From NCBI GenBank assembly GCA_020137815.1, contig CM035358.1:1325356-1389355 (forward strand): 64,000 bases of DNA, given 5' to 3'. Positions 33,901 through 45,900 of the stretch are shown piece after piece (position 1 is the stretch's first letter; each line of letters opens with the position of its first letter). The notes beneath the pieces are model-generated. The model was given only the letters and a program-made list of their open reading frames with translations, was not told where the DNA came from and did not search any database. The DNA comes from Hormiphora californensis. Taxonomy: Eukaryota > Ctenophora > Tentaculata > Cydippida > Pleurobrachiidae. A program made the translations under genes and the position numbers.

Positions 33901-36900
33901 TCGAAGAAGATTCAGTGACCAATGTTTTTGAAGAATCGCGTCCAATCTCAACACTTGAGCTCGACTCCGACCTAGCTGATGATCCTGTTCCTGACGAGCT
34001 GATTGTCGATGGAACAGACGCACTAGAAGTTGTGACTACCACAGGCGAAGAAGTCCTCGACGTCGTGGTATAGCTCAGCGATCGATCCGGAGAAGAAGTT
34101 TTATAGCTTGTTGAGAAGCTACTTACCGTACTTTCGGTACTTGGAGTCATAGTTGGAATGGTCGAATCTACGCTCGTCTTCTTTCTCTTCTCAGGGTCAA
34201 TGGAATCAGTCTGGACTGAAGAGGCCGTACTTCTAGAAGTCTCTGAAACTCGAGAACTACCACTTGAACCTTCATTGGTTGATTTGGACCGTGTTCGATC
34301 TGAAACAGTCGAGCTACTTTCAGCAGTACGATCTTGCGGCTCAACAGTCCTAGTTCTATCCTTTTCGTCAGATGTTTTGGAAGTCGAACTCTTGGTGCTG
34401 TCTGTTTTAGGTGTAACAGTAGGAATCGTTGAATCAACGGTTGATGTTTTCTCTTTGACTGTGCTGGCAGCTGCATCACTAGTTTCACTGGTCTTTGTGC
34501 TGAACGTAGATGGTTCAGGCTGACTGGCAGAACTGGTGGGAGTTGTAGTCCGACCAGTACCCGGTGTTCGATCGCCAGACGATTTGGTTGTCGCCTTAGA
34601 TGAAACAGAAGACACCGTACTTGGGATGCTGACGCTGGTGGAAGAATCGGTCGAGGTAATGGTTGGCACAAGTCGGGTAGTTTCATCCACAGTCGAGCTT
34701 ACAACAGTTCTAGAACTAGAACCAGAAACTTCAGAAGTGCTTGTTTTGGTGACCAAAGTACTACTATCAGATGGCTTGGTAGATTTAGAAACCTCTGTCA
34801 CAGGAGAAGTTGTGGGAATCACTGGCAAACTTAAAGTGGTATCAAGAGTTACATCGGACGACTTTGTCGTCTTCTTCGAAGAAGATTCAGTGACCAATGT
34901 TTTTGAAGAATCTCGTCCAATCTCAACACTTGAGCTCGACTCCGACCTAGCTGATGATCCTGTTCCTGACGAGCTGATTGTCGATGGAACAGACGCACTA
35001 GAAGTTGTGACTACCACAGGCGAAGAAGTCCTCGACGTCGTGGTATAGCTCAGCGATCGATCCGGAGAAGAAGTTTTATAGCTTGTTGAGAAGCTGCTGC
35101 TACTTACCGTACTTTCGGTACTTGGAGTCATGGTTGGAATGGTCGAATCTACGCTCGTCTTCTTTCTCTTCTCAGGGTCAATGGAATCAGTCTGGACTGA
35201 AGAGGCCGTACTTCTAGAAGTCTCTGAAACTCGAGAACTACCACTTGAACCTTCACTGGTTGATTTGGACCGTGTTCGATCTGAAACAGTCGAGCTACTT
35301 CCAGCAGTACGATCTTGTGGCTCAACAGTCCTAGTTCTATCCTTTTCGTCAGATGTTTTGGAAGTCGAACTCTTGGTGCTGTCTGTTTTAGGTGTAACAG
35401 TAGGAATCGTTGAATCAACGGTTGATGTTTTCTCTTTGACTGTGCTGGCAGCTGCATCACTAGTTTCACTGGTCTTTGTGCTGAACGTAGATGGTTCAGG
35501 CTGACTGGCAGAACTGGTGGGAGTTGTAGTCCGACCGGTACCCGGTGTTCGATCGCCAGACGATTTGGTTGTCGCCTTAGATGAAACGGAAGACACCGTA
35601 CTTGGGATGCTGGCGCTGGTGGAAGAATCGGTCGAGGTAATGGTTGGCACAAGTCGGGTAGTTTTATCCACAGTCGAGCTTACAACAGTTCTAGAACTAG
35701 AACCAGACACTTCAGAAGTGCTTGTCTTGGTGACCAAAGTACTACTATCAGATGGCTTGGTAGATTTAGAAACCTCTGTCACAGGAGAAGTTGTGGGAAT
35801 CACTGGCAAACTTGAAGTGGTATCAAGAGTTACATCGGACGATTTTGTCGTCTTCTTCGAAGAAGATTCAGTGACCAATGTTTTTGAAGAATCGCGTCCA
35901 ATCTCAACACTTGAGCTCGACTCCGACCTAGCTGATGATCCTGTTCCTGACGAGCTGATTGTCGATGGAACAGACGCACTAGAAGTTGTGACTACCACAG
36001 GCGAAGAAGTCCTCGACGTCGTGGTATAGCTCAGCGATCGATCCGGAGAAGAAGTTTTATAGCTTGTTGAGAAGCTACTTACCGTACTTTCGGTACTTGG
36101 AGTCATAGTTGGAATGGTCGAATCTACGCTCGTCTTCTTTCTCTTCTCAGGGTCAATGGAATCAGTCTGGACTGAAGAGGCCGTACTTCTAGAAGTCTCT
36201 GAAACTCGAGAACTACCACTTGAACCTTCACTGGTTGATTTGGACCGTGTTCGATCTGAAACAGTCGAGCTACTTTCAGCAGTAGTACGATCTTGCGGCG
36301 CAACAGTCCTAGTTCTATCCTTTTCGTCAGATGTTTTGGAAGTCGAACTCTTGGTGCTGTCTGTTTTAGGTGTAACAGTAGGAATCGTTGAATCAACGGT
36401 TGATGTTTTCTCTTTGACTGTGCTGGCAGCTGCATCACTAGTTTCACTGGTCTTTGTGCTGAACGTAGATGGTTCAGGCTGACTGGCAGAACTGGTGGGA
36501 GTCGTAGTCCGACCGGTACCCGGTGTTCGATCGCCAGACGATTTGGTTGTCGCCTTAGATGAAACAGAAGACACCGTACTTGGGATGCTGACGCTGGTGG
36601 AAGAATCGGTCGAGGTAATGGTTGGCACAAGTCGGGTAGTTTCATCCACAGTCGAGCTTACAGCAGTTCTAGAACTAGACCCAGACACTTCAGAAGTGCT
36701 TGTCTTGGTGACCAAAGTACTACTATCAGATGGCTTGGTAGATTTAGAAACCTCTGTCACAGGAGAAGTTGTGGGAATCACTGGCAAACTTGAAGTGGTA
36801 TCAAGAGTTACATCGGACGATTTTGTCGTCTTCTTCGAAGAAGATTCAGTGACCAATGTTTTTGAAGAATCGCGTCCAATCTCAACACTTGAGCTCGACT

Positions 36901-39900
36901 CCGACCTAGCTGATGATCCTGTTCCTGACGAGCTGATTGTCGATGGAACAGACGCACTAGAAGTTGTGACTACCACAGGCGAAGAAGTCCTCGACGTCGT
37001 GGTATAGCTCAGCGATCGATCCGGAGAAGAAGTTTTATAGCTTGTTGAGAACCTACTTACCGTACTTTCGGTACTTGGAGTCATAGTTGGAATGGTCGAA
37101 TCTACGCTCGTCTTCTTTCTCTTCTCAGGGTCAATGGAATCAGTCTGGACTGAAGAGGCCGTACTTCTAGAAGTCTCTGAAACTCGAGAACTACCACTTG
37201 AACCTTCACTGGTTGATTTGGACCGTGTTCGATCTGAAACAGTCGAGCTACTTTCAGCAGTAGTACGATCTTGCGGCGCAACAGTCCTAGTTCTATCCTT
37301 TTCGTCAGATGTTTTGGAAGTCGAACTCTTGGTGCTGTCTGTTTTAGGTGTAACAGTAGGAATCGTTGAATCAACGGTTGATGTTTTCTCTTTGACTGTG
37401 CTGGCAGCTGCATCACTAGTTTCACTGGTCTTTGTGCTGAACGTAGATGGTTCAGGCTGACTGGCAGAACTGGTGGGAGTTGTAGTCCGACCGGTACCCG
37501 GTGTTTGATCGCCAGACGATATGGTTGTCGCCTTAGATGAAACAGAAGACACCGTACTTGGGATGCTGACGCTGGTGGAAGAATCTGTCGAGGTAATGGT
37601 TGGCACAAGTCGGGTAGTTTCATCCACAGTCGAGCTTACAACAGTTCTAGAACTAGAACCAGACACTTCAGAAGTCCTTGTCTTGGTGACCAAAGTACTA
37701 CTATCAGATGGCTTGGTAGATTTAGAAACCTCTGTCACAGGAGAAGTTGTGGGAATCACTGGCAAACTTGAAGTGGTATCAAGAGTTACATCGGACGATT
37801 TTGTCGTCTTCTTCGAAGAAGAATCAGTGACCAATGTTTTTGAAGAATCGCGTCCAATCTCAACACTTGAGCTCGACCCCGACCTAGCTGATGATCCTGT
37901 TCCTGACGAGCTGATTGTCGATGGAACAGACGCACTAGAAGTTGTGACTACCACAGGCGAAGAAGTCCTCGACGTCGTGGTATAGCTCAGCGATCGATCC
38001 GGAGAAGAAGTTTTATAGCTTGTTGAGAAGCTACTTACCGTACTTTCGGTACTTGGAGTCATAGTTGGAATGGTCGAATCTACGCTCGTCTTTTTTCTCT
38101 TCTCAGGGTCAATGGAATCAGTCTGGACTGAAGAGGCCGTACTTCTAGAAGTCTCTGAAACTCGAGAACTATCACTTGAACCTTCACTGGTTGATTTGGA
38201 CCGTGTTCGATCTGAAACAGTCGAGCTACTTCCAGCAGTACGATCTTGCGGCTCAACAGTCCTAGTTCTATCCTTTTCGTCAGATGTTTTGGAAGTCGAA
38301 CTCTTGGTGCTGTCTGTTTTAGGTGTAACAGTAGGAATCGTTGAATCAACGGTTGATGTTTTCTCTTTGACTGTGCTCGCAGCTGCATCACTAGTTTCAC
38401 TGGTCTTTGTGCTGAACGTAGATGGTTCAGGCTGACTGGCAGAACTGGTGGGAGTTGTAGTCCGACCGGTACCCGGTGTTCGATCGCCAGACGATTTGGT
38501 TGTCGCCTTAGATGAAACAGAAGACACCGTACTTGGGATGCTGAAGCTGGTGGAAGAATCTGTCGAGGTAATGGTTGGCACAAGTCGGGTAGTTTCATCC
38601 ACAGTCGAGCTTACAACAGTTCTAGAACTAGAACCAGACACTTCAGAAGTGCTTGTCTTGGTGACCAAAGTACTACTATCAGATGGCTTGGTAGATTTAG
38701 AAACCTCTGTCACAGGAGAAGTTGTGGGAATCACTGGCAAACTTGAAGTGGTATCAAGAGTTACATCGGACGATTTTGTCGTCTTCTTCGAAGAAGATTC
38801 AGTGACCAATGTTTTTGAAGAATCGCGTCCAATCTCAACACTTGAGCTCGACTCCGACCTAGCTGATGATCCTGTTCCTGACGAGCTGATTGTCGATGGA
38901 ACAGACGCACTAGAAGTTGTGACTACCACAGGCGAAGAAGTCCTCGACGTCGTGGTATAGCTCAGCGATCGATCCGGAGAAGAAGTTTTATAGCTTGTTG
39001 AGAAGCTACTTACCGTACTTTCGGTACTTGGAGTCATAGTTGGAATGATCGAATCTACGCTCGTCTTCTTTCTCTTCTCAGGGTCAATGGAATCAGTCTG
39101 GACTGAAGAGGCCGTACTTCTAGAAGTCTCTGAAACTCGAGAACTACCACTTGAACCTTCACTGGTTGATTTGGACCGTGTTCGATCTGAAACAGTCGAG
39201 CTACTTCCAGCAGTACGATCTTGCGGCTCAACAGTCCTAGTTCTATCCTTTTCGTCAGATGTTTTGGAAATCGAACTCTTCGTGCTGTCTGTTTTAGGTG
39301 TAACAGTAGGAATCGTTGAATCAACGGTTGATGTTTTCTCTTTGACTGTGCTGGCAGCTGCTTCACTAGTTTCACTGGTCTTTGTGCTGAACGTAGATGG
39401 TTCAGGCTGACTGGCAGAACTGGTGGGAGTTGTAGTCCGACCGGTACCCGGTGTTCGATCGCCAGACGATTTGGTTGTCGCCTTAGATGAAACAGAAGAC
39501 ACCGTACTTGGGATGCTGACGCTGGTGGAAGAATCGGTCGAGGTAATGGTTGGCACAAGTCGGGTAGTTTCATCCACAGTCGAGCTTACAACAGTTCTAG
39601 AACTAGAACCAGACACTTCAGAAGTGCTTGTCTTGGTGACCAAAGTACTACTATCAGTTGGCTTGGTAGATTTAGAAACCTCTGTCACAGGAGAAGTTGT
39701 GGGAATCACTGGCAAACTTGAAGTGGTATCAAGAGTTACATCGGACGATTTTGTCGTCTTCTTCGAAGAAGATTCAGTGACCAATGTTTTTGAAGAATCG
39801 CGTCCAATCTCAACACTTGAGCTCGACTCCGACCTAGCTGATGATCCTGTTCCTGACGAGCTGATTGTCGATGGAACAGACGCACTAGAAGTTGTGACTA

Positions 39901-42900
39901 CCACAGGCGAAGAAGTCCTCGACGTCGTGGTATAGCTCAGCGATCGATCCGGAGAAGAAGTTTTATAGCTTGTTGAGAAGCTGCTGCTACTTTCCGTACT
40001 TTCGGTACTTGGAGTCATAGTTGGAATGGTCGAATCTACGCTCGTCTTCTTTCTCTTCTCAGGGTCAATGGAATCAGTCTGGACTGAAGAGGCCGTACTT
40101 CTAGAAGTCTCTGAAACTCGAGAACTACCACTTGAACCTTCACTGGTTGATTTGGACCGTGTTCGATCTGAAACAGTCGAGCTACTTCCAGCAGTACGAT
40201 CTTGCGGCTCAACAGTCCTAGTTCTATCCTTTTCGTCAGATGTTTTGGAAGTCGAACTCTTGGTGCTGTCTGTTTTAGGTGTAACAGTAGGAATCGTTGA
40301 ATCAACGGTTGATGTTTTCTCTTTGACTGTGCTGGCAGCTGCATCACTAGTTTCACTGGTCTTTGTGCTGAACGTAGATGGTTCAGGCTGACTGGCAGAA
40401 CTGGTGGGAGTTGTAGTCCGACCGGTACCCGGTGTTCGATCGCCAGACGATTTGGTTGTCGCCTTAGATGAAACAGAAGACACCGTACTTGGGATGCTGA
40501 CGCTGGTGGAAGAATCGGTCGAGGTAATGGTTGGCACAAGTCGGGTAGTTTCATCCACAGTCGAGCTTACAACAGTTCTAGAACTAGAACCAGACACTTC
40601 AGAAGTGCTTGTCTTGGTGACCAAAGTACTACTATCAGATGGCTTGGTAGATTTAGAAACTTCTGTCACAGGAGAAGTTGTGGGAATCACTGGCAAACTT
40701 GAAGTGGTATCAAGAGTTACATCGGACGATTTTGTCGTCTTCTTCGAAGAAGATTCAGTGACCAATGTTTTTGAAGAATCGCGTCCAATCTCAACACTTG
40801 AGCTCGACTCCGACCTAGCTGATGATCCTGTTCCTGACGAGCTGATTGTCGATGGAACCGACGCACTAGAAGTTGTGACTACCACAGGCGAAGAAGTCCT
40901 CGACGTCGTGGTATAGCTCAGCGATCGATCCGGAGAAGAAGTTTTATAGCTTGTTGAGAAGCTGCTGCTACTTTCCGTACTTTCGGTACTTGGAGTCATA
41001 GTTGGAATGGTCGAATCTACGCTCGTCTTCTTTCTCTTCTCAGGGTCAATGGAATCAGTCTGGACTGAAGAGGCCGTACTTCTAGAAGTCTTTGAAACTC
41101 GAGAACTACCACTTGAACCTTCACTGGTTGATTTGGACCGTGTTCGATCTGAAACAGTCGAGCTACTTCCAGCAGTACGATCTTGCGGCTCAACAGTCCT
41201 AGTTCTATCCTTTTCGTCAGATGTTTTGGAAATCGAACTCTTCGTGCTGTCTGTTTTAGGTGTAACAGTAGGAATCGTTGAATCAACGGTTGATGTTTTC
41301 TCTTTGACTGTGCTGGCAGCTGCTTCACTAGTTTCACTGGTCTTTGTGCTGAACGTAGATGGTTCAGGCTGACTGGCAGAACTGGTGGGAGTTGTAGTCC
41401 GACCGGTACCCGGTGTTCGATCGCCAGACGATTTGGTTGTCGCCTTAGATGAAACAGAAGACACCGTACTTGGGATGCTGACGCTGGTGGAAGAATCGGT
41501 CGAGGTAATGGTTGGCACAAGTCGGGTAGTTTCATCCACAGTCGAGCTTACAACAGTTCTAGAACTAGAACCAGACACTTCAGAAGTGCTTGTCTTGGTG
41601 ACCAAAGTACTACTATCAGTTGGCTTGGTAGATTTAGAAACCTCTGTCACAGGAGAAGTTGTGGGAATCACTGGCAAACTTGAAGTGGTATCAAGAGTTA
41701 CATCGGACGATTTTGTCGTCTTCTTCGAAGAAGATTCAGTGACCAATGTTTTTGAAGAATCGCGTCCAATCTCAACACTTGAGCTCGACTCCGACCTAGC
41801 TGATGATCCTGTTCCTGACGAGCTGATTGTCGATGGAACAGACGCACTAGAAGTTGTGACTACCACAGGCGAAGAAGTCCTCGACGTCGTGGTATAGCTC
41901 AGCGATCGATCCGGAGAAGAAGTTTTATAGCTTGTTGAGAAGCTGCTGCTACTTTCCGTACTTTCGGTACTTGGAGTCATAGTTGGAATGGTCGAATCTA
42001 CGCTCGTCTTCTTTCTCTTCTCAGGGTCAATGGAATCAGTCTGGACTGAAGAGGCCGTACTTCTAGAAGTCTCTGAAACTCGAGAACTATCACTTGAACC
42101 TTCACTGGTTGATTTGGACCGTGTTCGATCTGAAACAGTCGAGCTACTTCCAGCAGTACGATCTTGCGGCTCAACAGTCCTAGTTCTATCCTTTTCGTCA
42201 GATGTTTTGGAAATCGAACTCTTGGTGCTGTCTGTTTTAGGTGTAACAGTAGGAATCGTTGAATCAACGGTTGATGTTTTCTCTTTGACTGTGCTGGCAG
42301 CTGCATCACTAGTTTCACTGGTCTTTGTGCTGAACGTAGATGGTTCAGGCTGACTGGCAGAACTGGTGGGAGTTGTAGTCCGACCGGTACCCGGTGTTCG
42401 ATCGTCAGACGATTTGGTTGTCGCCTTAGATGAAACAGAAGACACCGTACTTGGGATGCTGACGCTGGTGGAAGAATCGGTCGAGGTAATGGTTGGCACA
42501 AGTCGGGTAGTTTCATCCACAGTCGAGCTTACAACAGTTCTAGAACTAGAACCAGACACTTCAGAAGTGCTTGTCTTGGTGACCAAAGTACTACTATCAG
42601 ATGGCTTGGTAGATTTAGAAACTTCTGTCACAGGAGAAGTTGTGGGAATCACTGGCAAACTTGAAGTGGTATCAAGAGTTACATCGGACGATTTTGTCGT
42701 CTTTATCGAAGAAGATTCAGTGACCAATGTTTTTGAAGAATCGCGTCCAATCTCAACACTTGAGCTCGACTCCGACCTAGCTGATGATCCTGTTCCTGAC
42801 GAGCTGATTGTCGATGGAACCGACGCACTAGAAGTTGTGACTACCACAGGCGAAGAAGTCCTCGACGTCGTGGTATAGCTCAGCGATCGATCCGGAGAAG

Positions 42901-45900
42901 AAGTTTTATAGCTTGTTGAGAAGCTGCTGCTACTTTCCGTACTTTCGGTACTTGGAGTCATAGTTGGAATGGTCGAATCTACGCTCGTCTTCTTTCTCTT
43001 CTCAGGGTCAATGGAATCAGTCTGGACTGAAGAGGCCGTACTTCTAGAAGTCTCTGAAACTCGAGAACTACCACTTGAACCTTCACTGGTTGATTTGGAT
43101 TGTGTTCGATCTGAAACAGTCGAGCTACTTTCAGCAGTACGATCTTGCGGCTCAACAGTCCTAGTTCTATCCTTTTCGTCAGATGTTTTGGAAATCGAAC
43201 TCTTGGTGCTGTCTGTTTTAGGTGTAACAGTAGGAATCGTTGAATCAACGGTTGATGTTTTCTCTTTGACTGTGCTGGCAGCTGCATCACTAGTTTCACT
43301 GGTCTTTGTGCTGAACGTAGATGGTTCAGGCTGACTGGCAGAACTGGTGGGAGTTGTAGTCCGACCGGTACCCGGTGTTCGATCGCCAGACGATTTGGTT
43401 GTCGCCTTAGATGAAACAGAAGACACCGTACTTGGGATGCTGACGCTGGTGGAAGAATCGGTCGAGGTAATGGTTGGCACAAGTCGGGTAGTTTCATCCA
43501 CAGTCGAGCTTACAACAGTTCTAGAACTAGAACCAGACACTTCAGAAGTGCTTGTTTTGGTGACCAAAGTACTACTATCATCAGATGGCTTGGTAGATTT
43601 AGATACCTCTGTCACAGGAGAAGTTGTGGGAATCACTGGCAAACTTGAAGTGGTATCAAGAGTTACATCGGACGATTTTGTCGTCTTCTTCGAAGAAGAT
43701 TCAGTGACCAATGTTTTTGAAGAATCGCGTCCAATCTCAACACTTGAGCTCGACTCCGACCTAGCTGATGATCCTGTTCCTGACGAGCTGATTGTCGATG
43801 GAACAGACGCACTAGAAGTTGTGACTACCACAGGCGAAGAAGTCCTCGACGTCGTGGTATAGCTCAGCGATCGATCCGGAGAAGAAGTTTTATAGCTTGT
43901 TGAGAAGCTGCTGCTACTTACCGTACTTTCGGTACTTGGAGTCATAGTTGGAATGGTCGAATCTACGCTCGTCTTCTTTCTCTTCTCAGGGTCAATGGAA
44001 TCAGTCTGGACTGAAGAGGCCGTACTTCTAGAAGTCTCTGAAACTCGAGAACTACCACTTGAACCTTCACTGGTTGATTTGGACCTGTGTTCGATCTGAA
44101 ACAGTCGAGCTACTTTCAGCAGTACGATCTTGCGGCTCAACAGTCCTAGTTCTATCCTTTTCGTCAGATGTTTTGGAAATCGAACTCTTGGTGCTGTCTG
44201 TTTTAGGTGTAACAGTAGGAATCGTTGAATCAACGGTTGATGTTTTCTCTTTGACTGTGCTGGCAGCTGCATCACTAGTTTCACTGGTCTTTGTGCTGAA
44301 CGTAGATGGTTCAGGCTGACTGGCAGAACTGGTGGGAGTTGTAGTCCGACCGGTACCCGGTGTTCGATCGTCAGACGATTTGGTTGTCGCCTTAGATGAA
44401 TCAGAAGACACCGTACTTGGGATGCTGACGCTGGTGGAAGAATCGGTCGAGGTAATGGTTGGCACAAGTCGGGTAGTTTCATCCACAGTCGAGCTTACAA
44501 CAGTTCTAGAACTAGAACCAGACACTTCAGAAGTGCTTGTCTTGGTGACCAAAGTACTACTATCAGATGGCTTGGTAGATTTAGAAACCTCTGTCACAGG
44601 AGAAGTTGTGGGAATCACTGGCAAACTTGAAGTGGTATCAACAGTTACATCGGACGATTTTGTCGTCTTCTTCGAAGAAGATTCAGTGACCAATGTTTTT
44701 GAAGAATCGCGTCCAATCTCAACACTTGAGCTCGACTCCGACCTAGCTGATGATCCTGTTCCTGGCGAGCTGATTGTCGATGGAACAGACGCACTAGAAG
44801 TTGTGACTACCACAGGCGAAGAAGTCCTCGACATCGTGGTATAGCTCAGCGATCGATCCGGAGAAGAAGTTTTATAGCTTGTTGAGAAGCTACTTACCGT
44901 ACTTTCGGTACTTGGAGTCATAGTTGGAATGGTCGAATCTACGCTCGTCTTCTTTCTCTTCTCAGGGTCAATGGAATCAGTCTGGACTGAAGAGGCCGTA
45001 CTTCTAGAAGTCTCTGAAACTTCGAGAACTACTACTAAAACTTCTATTGGTATATGTGGACAGTTTGAACATTGAAGTAATTAGTTGGAATTATCGAATC
45101 AACGCTCGTCTTCTTTCTCTTCTCAGGGTCAATGGAATCAGTCTGGACTGAAGTAGTTTTTTGTGAAGATTCTGTTCGTGAAGCAGAAGGAGACTCTTTT
45201 TTCTTTGAAGCTGTTATTGCAGTCATCGGTTGGTCCTATCAGTTTACTTGTGCTCGTCTTGTTAGTTAGAATCTCAATAGAGGGTTCGATGATGAGGGAC
45301 ATTGACGATGTTGATACTGAGGAGCTGACCGGGGAAGTTGTTGTTTTCATACTTTTCTCTGTGGATTCTGTGACAGGGGATGTGGTAGGAATTGTTGGAA
45401 GAATAGTCCTCATCTGTGTTGGAGACGTGACAATTTCTTTCGTAGAACTTTTCAACGGTTGTCTTTGAAGAATCTCGGCCAATATCCATACTTGACGAAG
45501 AGCTTGCTGAACTAGCTTCTGGACTTACTGATGAAGATGGAGTTGTTGTCTCTATAGGTGTTGTCGATGTGGACAGTTCTATTGGTGAAACTGATGGTTT
45601 GAGGCTTGTCTTCATAGTCGTTGAGGTCTTAGTAACTGAGTCTACTTCCGATGACGAAGTTACTGAACTCGGCCCGTACAGTGTCTTTTGTAGTAGTAGA
45701 TGATGTTGAAACCTCTGTCTTTGGGGATGTTGTAGGTATGGGCCGAGTGGAAGATCCAGGTGTCTTTATCGTGTCTGCCGGGTCGATAGACTTAATAATG
45801 CTATCAGAGGTTGAAACTCCAGATGAAGAAGAACGTTGAGAGGAACCAGAGGATGGCAGTGATATGGATACACTACTACTACTGGATACACGGCTAAGAG

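Noticed and set aside
29728-44844. Long open frames on the plus strand and in a third minus-strand frame throughout the mucin array
   Set aside because: They recur once per repeat unit with the same boundaries. They arise from the Ser/Thr codon pattern and absence of stops in the complementary frames, and have no domain or start context.
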